Notes: generated by a model from the letters alone, not told the origin. A stretch of 43,517 nucleotides of DNA from Lacticaseibacillus hulanensis (GCF_004010095.1 NZ_RRYD01000026.1:1-43517); one strand, 5' to 3'; shown: positions 33,575 through 43,276, counted from the first letter of the stretch. Program-made: numbers and translations.

Positions 33575-34690
33575 ATGTCCAAACAAAAGCTTACTTACAA
33601 ATTCGATCAGGTTGGTTCATACCTGCGTCCCGCTGAACTCAAGCAGGCCCACAAAGACTTTGCGGCCGGCAAAATCAGCGAGCAACAATTAACCGACATC
33701 AAGCACACCGCCATTGAGCGACTCGTTGTCAAAGAAGTCGCCGCTGGTCTGCACGGTATTACCGACGGCGAGTTCAACCGTTCCTGGTGGCACCTCGATT
33801 TTCTCTGGAATCTAAACGGCGCGGCCAAGTTCGACTACCACGCTTCCTACAAGTTCCACGGCAGCAAGACCCGCACGGATAACGTTGAGCTGGTGGGCAA
33901 AATTGCGGCGAACCCAAACCACCCGTTTTACGCCGACTTCGACTTCTTGAAGTCCATCCTACCTGCTGGGGTTGAACCCAAGGTCACGATTCCATCCCCA
34001 AGCATGTTCTTCCGCGACAACCGTTCCGACAACTGGCACAAGTTCTACGCAACCTGGGGCGAATTCCTCGATGACTTGGCCCAGGCCTACCACGACACCT
34101 TGCTTCAGTTCTACGCTCGCGGGGCCCGCTACATCCAGCTTGACGACACCACCTGGGCCTTCCTCATTGCCCGGTTAACCACCAACCAGGACGACCCCGC
34201 AGAATTCACCCGGTACGCGCAGATTGCTGAAGACATCGTGTACGTTGTCAACAAGGTACTCGACGATTTGCCATCTGATTTGAAGGTCTCCACCCACATC
34301 TGCCGTGGTAACTTCAAGTCCACGTACCTGTTTGAAGGTTCCTACGCACCAGTTGCTGACTACCTGGGTCAGCTCAACTACGACGCATTCTTCCTCGAAT
34401 ACGACAACGAGCGCTCCGGCGACTTTGAACCCCTGACGAACATCTGGAATGGCCGCAAGAACGTCGAAATCGTGCTCGGGCTGGTCACCAGCAAGTTCCC
34501 AAAGCTTGAAGACAAGGATGCGGTGAAGGCACGGATTAACGCGGCAACCAAGTACGTTCCCCTCAGCAACCTCGCCCTCTCCACGCAGTGCGGTTTCTCA
34601 TCCACGGAGGAAGGCAACGAACTGACCGAGGCCGACGAATTTGCCAAGCTCAACCTGATTCGGACAATCACCGAAGAAGTTTGGGGCTAA
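33575..34690 (+). CDS. MetE-like methionine synthase (YxjG/YxjH family)
   Basis: A 371-residue protein similar to the C-terminal catalytic half of cobalamin-independent methionine synthase. Zinc ligands are visible in STHICRGN (His, Cys) and in STQCGF (Cys339). The N-terminal half of MetE is absent, as in YxjG/YxjH; it likely transfers a methyl group to homocysteine from a donor not fixed by sequence. The ATG at 33575 has AAAGGAG nine bases upstream. Under the Met T-box and followed by metY. Confidence 0.9.
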   Translation: MSKQKLTYKFDQVGSYLRPAELKQAHKDFAAGKISEQQLTDIKHTAIERLVVKEVAAGLHGITDGEFNRSWWHLDFLWNLNGAAKFDYHASYKFHGSKTRTDNVELVGKIAANPNHPFYADFDFLKSILPAGVEPKVTIPSPSMFFRDNRSDNWHKFYATWGEFLDDLAQAYHDTLLQFYARGARYIQLDDTTWAFLIARLTTNQDDPAEFTRYAQIAEDIVYVVNKVLDDLPSDLKVSTHICRGNFKSTYLFEGSYAPVADYLGQLNYDAFFLEYDNERSGDFEPLTNIWNGRKNVEIVLGLVTSKFPKLEDKDAVKARINAATKYVPLSNLALSTQCGFSSTEEGNELTEADEFAKLNLIRTITEEVWG

Positions 34691-34708
34691 AAATTTTTTC
34701 ATTGTTCT

Positions 34709-34769
34709 GCAGAGTAGCAAGGTGGCTACTCTGCCCATGGGCGCAGCTGTGTGTGGGTGCGTCCATGGG
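34709..34769 (+). repeat. Tandem hairpins between metE-like gene and metY
   Basis: GCAGAGTAGC/GCTACTCTGC (34709-34718 with 34725-34734) is a perfect 10-bp stem. A second stem follows at once: CCCATGG and CGCA (34734-34745) with TGCG and CCATGGG (34758-34769). No T run follows, so it is not a simple terminator; it may protect or process the mRNA. Confidence 0.6.
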
Positions 34770-34948
34770 CAGGTTAGCCACGCGCCAACTTGACCTAACC
34801 CCGATCAAAGTTAGGCTTTTCTGGGCGATTGCGCATTGCCCACTTACCGTCAAACCCGGCAATTATCATTCAAACCGTGCCCGCTACTGGGCCCGTAACC
34901 AGCGCGGTTTTCAAACCACATTTTGCACCCTAGAAAGGAAAAATTATT

Positions 34949-36232
34949 ATGACTGAAAACCACTACCGTTTTGAAACCCTGCAACTTCACGCTGGCCAGG
35001 AAGACCCTGACCCCGCCACCGGCGCCCGCGTCACGCCAATCTACCAGACCGCTGCCTTCGTGTTCAAGGACGCCAAACAGGCAGCCGACCGGTTCGCGCT
35101 GCGCGACCCCGGTAACATTTATGGTCGGCTCACTAACCCAACCAACGCCGCTTTGGAGGCGCGGATTGCCGCGCTTGAAGGTGGGACCGCGGCAATTTCA
35201 CTAGCCTCTGGTGCCGCTGCCGTCACCGCTGCCCTCCTGAACGTGGCGGGCGCCGGCGACCACATCGTTAGTGCCAGCACGATTTATGGTGGGACGTACG
35301 AACTGTTCTCCGAAACCTTCAAGAAGCTCGGCATCGACGTCACCTTCGTGGATCCAGATGACCCAGCGAACTTCGAGGCCGCAATCCAGGACAACACCAA
35401 AGCAGTGTTCTTCGAATCCCTCGGTAACCCGGCCATCAACATCGTCGACTTCGAGGCGGTGGCGGCAATTGCCCACAAGCACGGCATCTTGACGATTGTC
35501 GACTCCACCTTCGCGACCCCATACCTGGTCCGCCCACTGGAACATGGCGTTGACGTCGTGGTGCACTCCGCAACCAAGTTCATCGGCGGCCACGGGGCAA
35601 CCCTCGGCGGCCTCGTCATTGAAAAGGGCGATTTCGACTACGCGGCTAGTGGCCGTTACCCTGGCTTCACCACCCCCGTTCCCTCATATAATGGGATTGT
35701 CTGGCAGGACCTCGGCGCGGCAGCCTTCACCACCAAGATTCGCGCAGAACACCTCCGCGACACCGGGGCAACCCTCGCACCGCAGTCCGCTTGGTACCTA
35801 GAACAGGGACTTGAAACGCTGTCCTTGCGGGTTGAACGCCACGTGGCCAACGCACGCAAGGTGGTCGAATACCTCGAAAACAGCCCCAAGGTGGCTTGGG
35901 TATCCTACCCGGAAACGGCCGACTCCAAGTACAAGGACCTCGCCAAGAAGTACTTCCCCAAGGGGACAGGTTCCATCTTCACCTTTGGCCTGAAGTCCGG
36001 TGAGGCCGGCGCGGTCAAGTTCATCAACAACCTGAAGCTGTTCAGCCTCCTCGCTAATGTTGGTGACGCGAAGAGCCTGATTATCCACCCGAAGTCCACA
36101 ACGCACGCCCAGCTATCAGATGAACAGCTGGCAACGGCCGGTATCACGCCAGATTTGATTCGGATTTCAGTCGGCATCGAAAACATCGATGACATCCTCG
36201 AAGACCTGGATCAGGCACTGGCCAAGGACTAA
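34949..36232 (+). CDS. metY: O-acetylhomoserine sulfhydrylase
   Basis: A 427-residue Cys/Met-metabolism PLP enzyme. The PLP lysine is Lys210 in [20 protein letters not shown] (58-66) contributes the phosphate-binding Tyr-Arg, and SGAAAV the Gly loop. Length and the [22 protein letters not shown] start match O-acetylhomoserine sulfhydrylase, which makes homocysteine directly from O-acetylhomoserine and sulfide; the product is methylated by the preceding enzyme. AAAGGA lies nine bases before the ATG. A 258-base gap with hairpins separates it from the metE-like gene. Confidence 0.94.
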   Translation: MTENHYRFETLQLHAGQEDPDPATGARVTPIYQTAAFVFKDAKQAADRFALRDPGNIYGRLTNPTNAALEARIAALEGGTAAISLASGAAAVTAALLNVAGAGDHIVSASTIYGGTYELFSETFKKLGIDVTFVDPDDPANFEAAIQDNTKAVFFESLGNPAINIVDFEAVAAIAHKHGILTIVDSTFATPYLVRPLEHGVDVVVHSATKFIGGHGATLGGLVIEKGDFDYAASGRYPGFTTPVPSYNGIVWQDLGAAAFTTKIRAEHLRDTGATLAPQSAWYLEQGLETLSLRVERHVANARKVVEYLENSPKVAWVSYPETADSKYKDLAKKYFPKGTGSIFTFGLKSGEAGAVKFINNLKLFSLLANVGDAKSLIIHPKSTTHAQLSDEQLATAGITPDLIRISVGIENIDDILEDLDQALAKD

Positions 36233-36325
36233 CAGCCACTGCCTGGCTGCGATTCGCGGCTGCACGGCCCGAATCTACCCGCAGAAAGGCCGAGCGCAAA
36301 ATCCTGCGTTCAGCAAAAGTACAAT

Positions 36326-36372
36326 AAATATGGCCGATGTCAGCAGCCCTGCTGACATCGGCCATATTTTAG
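36326..36372. terminator. 21-bp perfect terminator between metY and ABC permease gene
   Basis: The arms 36326-36346 and 36349-36369 are perfectly complementary over 21 bases. With ATTTT on one strand and AAAT on the other it can end transcription of both convergent genes. Confidence 0.85.
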
Positions 36373-36417
36373 TATTAGCGCTAAATTGACGCGGGCGGTC
36401 GCACCGCATACATCCAT

Positions 36418-38139
36418 TTAGATGCGCCGCACGTCAAACCGCACGCCATTCTTATACCCGTTTTCGATGATGACGGTCGCAACTAGCGCGACCACCAGCA
36501 CGATTGCCGGCATGATGAAGCCGTTCGTAAAGCCACCCACAGCCACGATGAACGCGATGAGGGGCATGGACAACATTTGAATCCAGATAATTCCTGCCGT
36601 GCCGCCACGCTTGGCCGGATCAAACTCGCGGCTAAACGGCAGGTCAACGCCCGCAATCAGTCGACCAAACAACATGGTCAAGGCGTATATCAGCACCACC
36701 ATCGCCGCTGAAGCAACTAGCCCCTTCATTCCCGAAAGGCCAGTGAACACGGCTGCAAGCAGTAGCGTGACTGGCAGGCACACCCGTACGAACATCGCCT
36801 TCACGATCCCCCGCAGTAACAGTCCCTGCTGGATTAATGGCACCCGCTGGAATAAGCGCATGGCCCCCGGTTGCTCCGAGAAGCCGAGACTCCAAAGGGC
36901 AATTGGCATCCCAAAGAAAACACCGAGTATCATGTACGGCAGAAAGTGGCGCATCATCGGCAGCGACTGCGCCACCGTACCGCCGATACCGACGAACGAA
37001 AACAGGAAGATGACCGGAATAATCACGCCGTAAGCCAGTTGCGGGTACACGCGCAGTTTGTACTCGCGGTCTTCCCGGATAATCGCCCAGCCAAAGCCGA
37101 AGTACGTCCGCTCTAACGGTCCCCGGCAGAAGATTTTTTGCGTGAGCCGGAAATACCAGCTCGGCTTGTGCCGCTTCCCGGTTGAATTGTTGAGTTTGGT
37201 CAGCGATTCCTCGAACTCACTGGCATGATGCGCGTACACCACCGTCAGCGTCGCCGTCACCACCACGGCCAGGACGGTCATGACGATGGATAACAGCGAA
37301 ATTTCGCCCAGCAGCAACAGCGGAATTCCGGCAAACCACATCGGAATGACGAAAATAAAGTACCAAACAAAGGCCTGCACCGCACCACTTTGACCCGCCA
37401 GGTTAACGTCCAGGTGCGGCAATATTTGACTTGCCAGGTAGATACCAATCATCATCGCAATCTGGACGAGGTTCAAAATATTCTTGAGCCGTTCACCATC
37501 AAAGTAGCGCAAAACCACCAAGTAAATGAACAGGGCCAGCATGAACGAAAAGACACCCAGTAGCAGCACGGCAATAACCTGACCGATTGCCGCCAGCAGA
37601 CCGAACCGCATGAACACCGGAACCACGCCGGGGCCACCAATTGCCACCACGTTGAGGATTAGGTACATGCCGACCACGGTTAACCGCGCCGCATTCAGCG
37701 TCTTGGTGCTGACGCCGCGCACGGTGTAGAGTGCGTGGTCCCGCGGATCGAGCATGAGTCCCGAATAGCTGGTCAACATGTTCAGGAAGGTCATGACGAA
37801 CAGGATACCAAAGTAGGCACTAAACATGTAAAACTTGGGCATCGGCATCACCAAGTAGAGGCAAAACAGCACACCAATCACCAGATAGAGCAAAAACGAT
37901 GACCGCAGCGGGTGGGCGCCCTGCTCCTTCTTGGTATTCGCATTCATGCCGACCCCAACGTGGTCCCGCACCGCCAGCTTTAACTTGGTCTGCACGATGA
38001 GCCGGTACTGGGCGTAATCAATGCCCAGCTTGCTAATGAATCCTTGGCACCGGTCAAGCAGCGCCATGAACTGGGGCAACACTGGCCCCGAGCCCTCATC
38101 TTCAGTCGGCATGGTCCGCATCGGTTTGAGTAGTTTCAT
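36418..38139 (-). CDS. ABC transporter permease, EcsB-like
   Basis: A 573-residue membrane protein with about 14-16 hydrophobic segments in two halves and a cytoplasmic N terminus of about 80 residues. It has no binding-protein partner, so an export role is likely. It recalls EcsB-type permeases but the length is greater than usual, so the assignment is to the class only. The ATG at 38139 has GGAGGTG six bases upstream; a GTG three codons earlier overlaps it. The gene overlaps the ATPase gene by 38 bases, so translation is coupled. Confidence 0.8.
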   Translation of the reverse strand: MKLLKPMRTMPTEDEGSGPVLPQFMALLDRCQGFISKLGIDYAQYRLIVQTKLKLAVRDHVGVGMNANTKKEQGAHPLRSSFLLYLVIGVLFCLYLVMPMPKFYMFSAYFGILFVMTFLNMLTSYSGLMLDPRDHALYTVRGVSTKTLNAARLTVVGMYLILNVVAIGGPGVVPVFMRFGLLAAIGQVIAVLLLGVFSFMLALFIYLVVLRYFDGERLKNILNLVQIAMMIGIYLASQILPHLDVNLAGQSGAVQAFVWYFIFVIPMWFAGIPLLLLGEISLLSIVMTVLAVVVTATLTVVYAHHASEFEESLTKLNNSTGKRHKPSWYFRLTQKIFCRGPLERTYFGFGWAIIREDREYKLRVYPQLAYGVIIPVIFLFSFVGIGGTVAQSLPMMRHFLPYMILGVFFGMPIALWSLGFSEQPGAMRLFQRVPLIQQGLLLRGIVKAMFVRVCLPVTLLLAAVFTGLSGMKGLVASAAMVVLIYALTMLFGRLIAGVDLPFSREFDPAKRGGTAGIIWIQMLSMPLIAFIVAVGGFTNGFIMPAIVLVVALVATVIIENGYKNGVRFDVRRI

Positions 38140-38923
38140 TAACGCCACCTCCCATCACAATGTCGACGAACGCCTTAGCCTTCTCCCCGTGCTCCGCAAA
38201 GCCCGTCATTTCATTGAACAACTGCTGCAAGCTAGTGTCCTGGTCGGCCTGCAGTTGCTTAAACGTTCCGTCCGCCACAACCGTCCCCTCATTCAGCAGA
38301 ATAATCCGGTCAGAGAGCTTCTGCACCACGTCCATGATGTGACTGGAGTAGAAAATGGTCTTACCCCGATTACGCAGTTCCTGCAAAATCTCTTCAATCA
38401 CCAGCACGGCGTTGGCGTCCAGCCCGTTAAGCGGCTCATCCCAGAACAAAATGTCGGGATCGTGCAGCAGGCTGGCAATAATCAAAACCAGTTGCCGCAT
38501 CCCCTTGGAATACGAGGCAATACGCCGGTCAAACGCGGGCCCCAGCCCCACAATCTCAGCGAGCTGCTCAGCCTTACTGCCGGCATCTTCCGCCGTTAAG
38601 CCGTACAGCTGCCCCACCAGCTGCAGGTATTCGCGCGCGGTTAACGCATCGAACAGGTCGGCTCCTTCTGGCACGTACCCAATGCGCCGCTTGTACTGCG
38701 GATCATCGCGGTCGACTGCCTTGCCGAACACCGTCACCACCCCGTCATCCTGGTCAATCAGACCCAGAATGATTTTGACGGTGGTACTTTTCCCCGCACC
38801 ATTTTGCCCAATGTAGCCAACAATCGTTCCGGGTTTGATCTGAAAACTGACGCCTTTCAGAACGTTCTTCCCGGCAAACGACTTGTGAATGTCCTCGAGT
38901 TCAATCGCATACTCAGATTCCAT
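38102..38923 (-). CDS. ABC transporter ATP-binding protein
   Basis: A 273-residue ABC ATPase with Walker A GQNGAGKS (39-46), signature SYSKGMRQ and Walker B ILFWDEPLNGLD. This signature variant is common in EcsA/NatA-type exporters. A Thr/Asp-rich C-terminal tail overlaps the permease start. The ATG at 38923 has GGAGG seven bases upstream. With the permease it forms a two-gene exporter of unknown substrate. Confidence 0.9.
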   Translation of the reverse strand: MESEYAIELEDIHKSFAGKNVLKGVSFQIKPGTIVGYIGQNGAGKSTTVKIILGLIDQDDGVVTVFGKAVDRDDPQYKRRIGYVPEGADLFDALTAREYLQLVGQLYGLTAEDAGSKAEQLAEIVGLGPAFDRRIASYSKGMRQLVLIIASLLHDPDILFWDEPLNGLDANAVLVIEEILQELRNRGKTIFYSSHIMDVVQKLSDRIILLNEGTVVADGTFKQLQADQDTSLQQLFNEMTGFAEHGEKAKAFVDIVMGGGVNETTQTDADHAD

Positions 38924-38946
38924 AATTACGCCTCCAAATGCTAATG

Positions 38947-38965
38947 TGACGGTCATCACCCGTCA
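38947..38965. promoter_or_regulatory. Palindrome TGACGG-N7-CCGTCA upstream of ABC exporter
   Basis: A perfect six-bp inverted repeat about 25 bases before the ATPase start codon. It could be an operator or leader hairpin; no regulator gene is adjacent. Confidence 0.4.
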
Positions 38966-39114
38966 TGGTTTAATTGAGTATGCGCTTCAATAAATCAATT
39001 GTCGAGATTATTTAGGTAAATAACACCAGTCTTTAAATAACAGAGGGCTTCTAGCCGGAACCTATAACCGGGCACAGTTAACTGATATATCTATTATGTG
39101 TCCAGCCACTCGTT

Positions 39115-39120
39115 TATAAT
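39115..39120 (+). promoter_or_regulatory. Candidate -10 box of folD
   Basis: A perfect TATAAT about 90 bases before the ATG; the -35 region is weak. No THF riboswitch or PurR box is recognised in the leader. Confidence 0.45.
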
Positions 39121-39207
39121 TAAAAATGATGAATTCACAAGGGACACGTTCTACCAGATAAACCATTAATTTACCGGTCGCGCAGGCGGCCAAGTTCGGA
39201 GGGCACA

Positions 39208-40083
39208 ATGACAGTTATTCTCAAATCAAAACCCGTGGTCGAATCACTCACCAAAACGCTCAAGGATAGTGCAGCGCAGGCCACCGCTGCTCTCGGCCGC
39301 AAGCCCGGCCTCACCGTAATTCTCGTTGGCGAAGATCCGGCCAGCGCAATTTACGTCCGCAACAAGCAAAAGCGCGCCGATGAGCTCGGCATTAATTCCC
39401 AAACGTTGCGCTTGCCAGATGCCGCAAGCCAGGAAGATGTTCTGCAGGCCGTCGCCAAGCTGAACGCCGACGACACCGTGGACGGTATCATCGTTCAGCT
39501 GCCGCTGCCCAAGCAGATTGACGCAGACGCCATCATCAACACAATCGCCGATGCCAAGGACGTCGATGGCTTCACCCTCCGCACCACCGGCAGGCTGTGG
39601 ACGCTGCCCAAGAACAGTCCCGAACAGGTTGGCCCCTGCACGCCACTTGGCATCATGGCCCTCCTCGACTTTTACAACATCGACGTTGCCGGCAAGCACG
39701 CCGTCATCGTCGGACGCTCCAACATCGTGGGCAAACCAATGGCGGCCATGCTGCTGAATAAGGGGGCAACGGTGACAATCGCGCATTCCCAAACGGAGAA
39801 CCTGCCAGCGCTGTTGCGTTCAGCCGACATCATCGTGGCCGCAACTGGGCGCCGGAACCTGATTACCAAAGACGCCGTTAAACCCGGCGCCATCGTCATC
39901 GACGTCGGCATGAACCGGTACGTGGATGATGCTGGGAAAAAGCACCTGGTTGGCGACGTCGACTACGCAAACGTTGCCCCAATTGCGGGGGCCATCACCC
40001 CGGTTCCCGGCGGCGTGGGCCCGATGACCGTGAACATGCTCATCAAGCAAACCATCAAGGCCGCACTGCGCAAGGCCAAATAA
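39208..40083 (+). CDS. folD: Bifunctional methylenetetrahydrofolate dehydrogenase/cyclohydrolase
   Basis: A 291-residue FolD. The catalytic Tyr-x-x-x-Lys is YVRNK (49-53), the conserved GRSNIVGKPMAAMLL segment binds NADP, and the C-terminal PGGVGPMT motif closes the folate site. It interconverts methylene- and formyl-tetrahydrofolate, linking GlyA to purine and methionine synthesis. GGAGGG lies before the ATG at 39208. Single gene with own terminator. Confidence 0.97.
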   Translation: MTVILKSKPVVESLTKTLKDSAAQATAALGRKPGLTVILVGEDPASAIYVRNKQKRADELGINSQTLRLPDAASQEDVLQAVAKLNADDTVDGIIVQLPLPKQIDADAIINTIADAKDVDGFTLRTTGRLWTLPKNSPEQVGPCTPLGIMALLDFYNIDVAGKHAVIVGRSNIVGKPMAAMLLNKGATVTIAHSQTENLPALLRSADIIVAATGRRNLITKDAVKPGAIVIDVGMNRYVDDAGKKHLVGDVDYANVAPIAGAITPVPGGVGPMTVNMLIKQTIKAALRKAK

Positions 40084-40088
40084 TACGG

Positions 40089-40131
40089 GAAGAGCCCAAC
40101 ACCAGCTTCTGCGGTGTTAGGCTCTTCTTTC
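40089..40131 (+). terminator. Terminator of folD
   Basis: GAAGAGCC with GGCTCTTC and an inner AACACC/GGTGTT stem, followed by TTTC. Confidence 0.82.
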
Positions 40132-40159
40132 ATAATTGACTAACCGGCGCCATGCGCGG

Positions 40160-41023
40160 CTAGATTCCCGTTTGCACTAATTCCAAGTAGCGGTTCTTCG
40201 ACAGTCCCGGGTTTACGCGGACCCGGTGCAGCTGGAGCAGACCCTGCTTTGCCGTTGCTAACCCTGGCTTAGTGGTCAAGGCCATCTTGTACCCCGCCTT
40301 TTGTGCTGCAATCACAGAATCACGGTTGTAATGGCCCGCGGGGTAGGCGACCGTGTTGATATCGGTGTGCAACCACTGCTGCAGCCGGCCCCGCGAGTAC
40401 GACATTTCCGTCATTTGTTTGGCCATGGGCAGCTTGTTCATATCCAGGTGCGAGACGGTGTGGCTCTCAATATTCACGGTGGTCCCCGTCGCATCGCTCA
40501 GTGCGCGCAGCTGCTGCAGGTCCACGTGATTGGGGTTGGTCAGCGAATCCGTGATTTCGTTAATCGTTACGTACGCGCCAACCTGTTTGAACATTGGTAG
40601 CCCGTGCGTGTACATCGTCTTGTACCCGTCATCAAACGTCACCCACACGACCTTTCTCTGTGGCAGCTTGTTCTGGGTCAAAGCGACGTACGCCTCATCA
40701 GGGGAGAGGAAATAATACCCGGCATCCTTCAGCCAGTGCAGCTGATTTTGCATCTGCTTGGGCGGCATCTGCAGGGAGTTCCCAACATTGATGTCGTGGT
40801 ACATCAGAATTGGAATCCGCGCCGCCCCCGCGGTCTTGTGCCAGCGGCTGACCGGAATGCGCTTCTGCCCGTGGTTCACGTGCCTAACTGCTTTGCGCCG
40901 CTCAGTTCGTTTTTGCTTGGCCGTCACCCGCACCGCCGCGCTGTGTTTGCTGCTGGCTTTTGACGTGCACCCGCCCAGCACCAGCATTGCCATTAACCCA
41001 ATCCCTAACGCCTTTACCCGCAT
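40160..41023 (-). CDS. Polysaccharide deacetylase-family lipoprotein
   Basis: A 287-residue secreted carbohydrate esterase 4 enzyme. The lipobox LGGC anchors it outside the cell; a basic linker of about 50 residues follows. NodB motifs are VTFDDGY (catalytic Asp and metal Asp), SHTVSH (metal His pair) and YPAGHYN. The domain starts with RIPILMYHDI, as in PgaB/YadE-type enzymes that deacetylate N-acetylglucosamine polymers; peptidoglycan or exopolysaccharide is the possible substrate. The start is uncertain: the ATG at 41023 is 13 bases from GGAGG, while a TTG at 41029 is at the better seven. Confidence 0.88.
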   Translation of the reverse strand: MRVKALGIGLMAMLVLGGCTSKASSKHSAAVRVTAKQKRTERRKAVRHVNHGQKRIPVSRWHKTAGAARIPILMYHDINVGNSLQMPPKQMQNQLHWLKDAGYYFLSPDEAYVALTQNKLPQRKVVWVTFDDGYKTMYTHGLPMFKQVGAYVTINEITDSLTNPNHVDLQQLRALSDATGTTVNIESHTVSHLDMNKLPMAKQMTEMSYSRGRLQQWLHTDINTVAYPAGHYNRDSVIAAQKAGYKMALTTKPGLATAKQGLLQLHRVRVNPGLSKNRYLELVQTGI

Positions 41024-41232
41024 AATCAAAATATACCCTCCAATTGTTAAAGCACTGCCCCAATTACATCATAGAAATACACTAGCCGCAATTTTGAATT
41101 ATAAAGTTTTCGCTTAACATTTTGCACAAAATTAGCACAGAAACGCGGTAATTGAAGCGACACGCAAAGGTGCTCCGCCCAATCGGGAACTGATTCCTAA
41201 TCGGCGGCACCCCACTACCGACCACTAACCGC

Positions 41233-41269
41233 AAAAAAACGGGCAGAAACCATTATTGGTTTCTGCCCG
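41233..41269 (-). terminator. Terminator of glyA
   Basis: A 13-bp perfect stem (41240-41252 with 41257-41269) followed by T7 on the minus strand. Confidence 0.92.
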
Positions 41270-41298
41270 CACTCTTACTTAATGTTCAATGGTGCCGG

Positions 41299-42546
41299 TT
41301 AGTACTTGATGTCTGTAATCGGGTGCTTCTGCGTTAGTGCGTGCACCACGGCGGCGACTTTACTTAGCTCGGTCTCATCATCCCGTCCGGCAATGGCCCG
41401 AACGATTAGCTGGCCGACCGCATAACAATCGTCCTCGTCAAATCCGCGCGTCGTGATTGCCGCGGTACCCACACGAATCCCGCTGGTTTTAAATGGCCCG
41501 TTCTGCTCGCCCGGAAGCTGGTTCTTGTTCGTCGTAATCATGACGGAATCAAGCAGTTCCTGCACGTCGCGGCCGCTGACGCCATAACCGGTTACGTTCA
41601 CGAGCGCCAGGTGGTTGTCCGACCCGCCCGAAACCACGCTCAGCAGTGAGTCACCCGCGGTCAGCCCAGACACCATGGCCTGCATGTTCTTAATGATTTG
41701 CTCGGCGTAAGTCTTAAACTGCGGCCGCATTGCCTCACCGAGGGCGATGGCCTTCCCCGCAATGACGTGCTCAAGCGGCCCGCCCTGAATACCGGGAAAC
41801 AGCGCGGAATTGACTTTTTTAATGTATTTTGCCTTGCACAAAATCAATCCGCCCCGCGGTCCCCGCAGTGTCTTGTGCGTGGTTGTGGTCACAATATCCG
41901 CGTACGGCACGGGACTGGGATGCACGCCCGCCGCAACGAGCCCGGCAATGTGCGCCATATCCACCATGAGCAGCGCGCCCACAGAATCGGCAATGTCCCT
42001 AAATCGGGCGAAATCAATAATCCGACTGTACGCACTGGCGCCGGCCACAATCAACTTGGGCTGCACCTGGGCCGCCTGCTCCGCAATGGCATCGTAGTCC
42101 AGCAGGCCATTGTCATCCAAGCCGTAGTGGTAGAACTTGTACGTCTGGCCGGAAAAGTTCACGTCCGCGCCGTGGGTCAGGTGGCCGCCATCGGTGAGGT
42201 CCATCGCGAGCACAACGTCACCATCCTGCAGCACCGCCCGGTAGCTCGCCATGTTGGCCTGCGACCCGGAATGCGGCTGCACGTTCGCTGCCTCCGCGCC
42301 GAACAGCGCCTTCGCCCGATCGATTGCAAGCTGTTCCACCACGTCGATGTACTCATTCCCGCCGTAGTAGCGTTTGCCCGGGTAGCCCTCTGAGTACTTG
42401 TTCGTGAGCACCGAGCCCTGCGCGGCCCGCACCGCTGGGGACACAATGTTTTCAGAGGCAATCAATTCAATGTTGTCTTGCTGCCGCTGCTCTTCATAAG
42501 CAATGGCGGTCCATACTTCTGGGTCTTGGTCTTTAAAATTCGTCAT
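41299..42546 (-). CDS. glyA: Serine hydroxymethyltransferase
   Basis: A 415-residue PLP enzyme. The PLP lysine is in [32 protein letters not shown] and QPHSGSQAN are family blocks. It converts serine and tetrahydrofolate to glycine and methylene-tetrahydrofolate, the substrate of FolD. The ATG at 42546 has AAGGAG eight bases upstream and gives the normal length; an in-frame extension of 35 codons to 42651 is not part of the family. Confidence 0.97.
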   Translation of the reverse strand: MTNFKDQDPEVWTAIAYEEQRQQDNIELIASENIVSPAVRAAQGSVLTNKYSEGYPGKRYYGGNEYIDVVEQLAIDRAKALFGAEAANVQPHSGSQANMASYRAVLQDGDVVLAMDLTDGGHLTHGADVNFSGQTYKFYHYGLDDNGLLDYDAIAEQAAQVQPKLIVAGASAYSRIIDFARFRDIADSVGALLMVDMAHIAGLVAAGVHPSPVPYADIVTTTTHKTLRGPRGGLILCKAKYIKKVNSALFPGIQGGPLEHVIAGKAIALGEAMRPQFKTYAEQIIKNMQAMVSGLTAGDSLLSVVSGGSDNHLALVNVTGYGVSGRDVQELLDSVMITTNKNQLPGEQNGPFKTSGIRVGTAAITTRGFDEDDCYAVGQLIVRAIAGRDDETELSKVAAVVHALTQKHPITDIKY

Positions 42547-42681
42547 ATTATCCGCTCCTTGCGTCGTATCGTCTGTGTTGTTGCCACTGATGTACGGGTT
42601 GGTGTGCACCAGCGGTTTTCGATAACTGAGGTCACGGTGAATTAGGGCCATCTCTTGGGGGAATCAATCCTTTCTCCTGGT

Positions 42682-42704
42682 GGCGCTGCACTTATCGTAG
42701 CGCC
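42682..42704 (-). promoter_or_regulatory. Leader hairpin upstream of glyA
   Basis: GGCGCT (42682-42687) and AGCGCC (42699-42704) form a six-bp stem near the 5' end of the glyA leader, about 15 bases after the likely promoter. Confidence 0.45.
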
Positions 42705-42718
42705 TGCCTACTTAAATA

Positions 42719-42724
42719 AGTATA
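42719..42724 (-). promoter_or_regulatory. Candidate -10 box of glyA
   Basis: TATACT on the minus strand, preceded by TG. It implies a leader of about 165 bases. Confidence 0.45.
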
Positions 42725-42804
42725 CAGGATTGGCCATTTAAATGCAGGTTACGTACTGAACCGTTTCGAATTCCAGTAGCGTTCTGGCAGCAGCAAATTG
42801 GACG

Positions 42805-42838
42805 CAAAAAGGGCCGGAACACACGGTCCCGGCCCTTA
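42805..42838 (-). terminator. Terminator of yajC
   Basis: AAGGGCCGG with CCGGCCCTT-type arms (42811-42817 and 42829-42835) followed by TTTTT on the minus strand. Confidence 0.88.
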
Positions 42839-42844
42839 ATTACA

Positions 42845-43276
42845 TTACTTGTCTTCAGACTTAGTTTCTTCAGGTTTAACGTCTTCAGCCTTGGCATCGT
42901 CAACCTTAACGTCGGCAACCGTTGTTACTTCTTTGGTGTCGTCTGTCTTAGCGTCTCCTGCTGCAGCATCTTCAGCCGTTGCGTGCTTAACTTCAATCTT
43001 AGGTTCAGCCTTGTGGGCAACCTGACCAACAGCCTGCAGCGCAAAGGTCAAGAACACACCGTTTGCATCGAGGACAACCGTCCCCTTCTTCAGGTTGACG
43101 GAATCGATAACCCCGTGCAAACCACCAACAGTGACGATTGAGTCGCCCTTCTTCAGGCCACTGTACATCTGCTGACGCTTTTCCTGCTGCTTCTTAGGCG
43201 CCCGAACGGACGTGAAATACATCATTACCACCATGATAATGATAAATACGATGACTAACATGTTGTTACCTTGCAT
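42845..43276 (-). CDS. yajC: Preprotein translocase subunit YajC
   Basis: A 143-residue YajC: one N-terminal transmembrane helix (LVIVFIIIMVVMMYFTS, about residues 7-23), the conserved RAPKKQQEKRQQMYSGLKKGDSIVTVGGLHGVI block, then a tail of about 55 residues of Lys/Asp/Glu/Val repeats (VDDAKAEDVKPEETKSE). Core YajC proteins end near residue 90-110, so the acidic tail is an extra. YajC associates with SecDF and the Sec translocon. The ATG at 43276 has GGGG upstream; the GTG at 43288 overlaps that site. Confidence 0.92.
   Translation of the reverse strand: MQGNNMLVIVFIIIMVVMMYFTSVRAPKKQQEKRQQMYSGLKKGDSIVTVGGLHGVIDSVNLKKGTVVLDANGVFLTFALQAVGQVAHKAEPKIEVKHATAEDAAAGDAKTDDTKEVTTVADVKVDDAKAEDVKPEETKSEDK

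Noticed and set aside
39000-39207. Tetrahydrofolate riboswitch or PurR box before folD
   Set aside because: I could not find the conserved THF-riboswitch pieces or a PurR-type box; only a -10 box is clear.
42547-42651. 35-residue N-terminal extension of GlyA
   Set aside because: The ATG at 42546 has a good ribosome binding site and matches the usual GlyA start; the extension lies in the leader.
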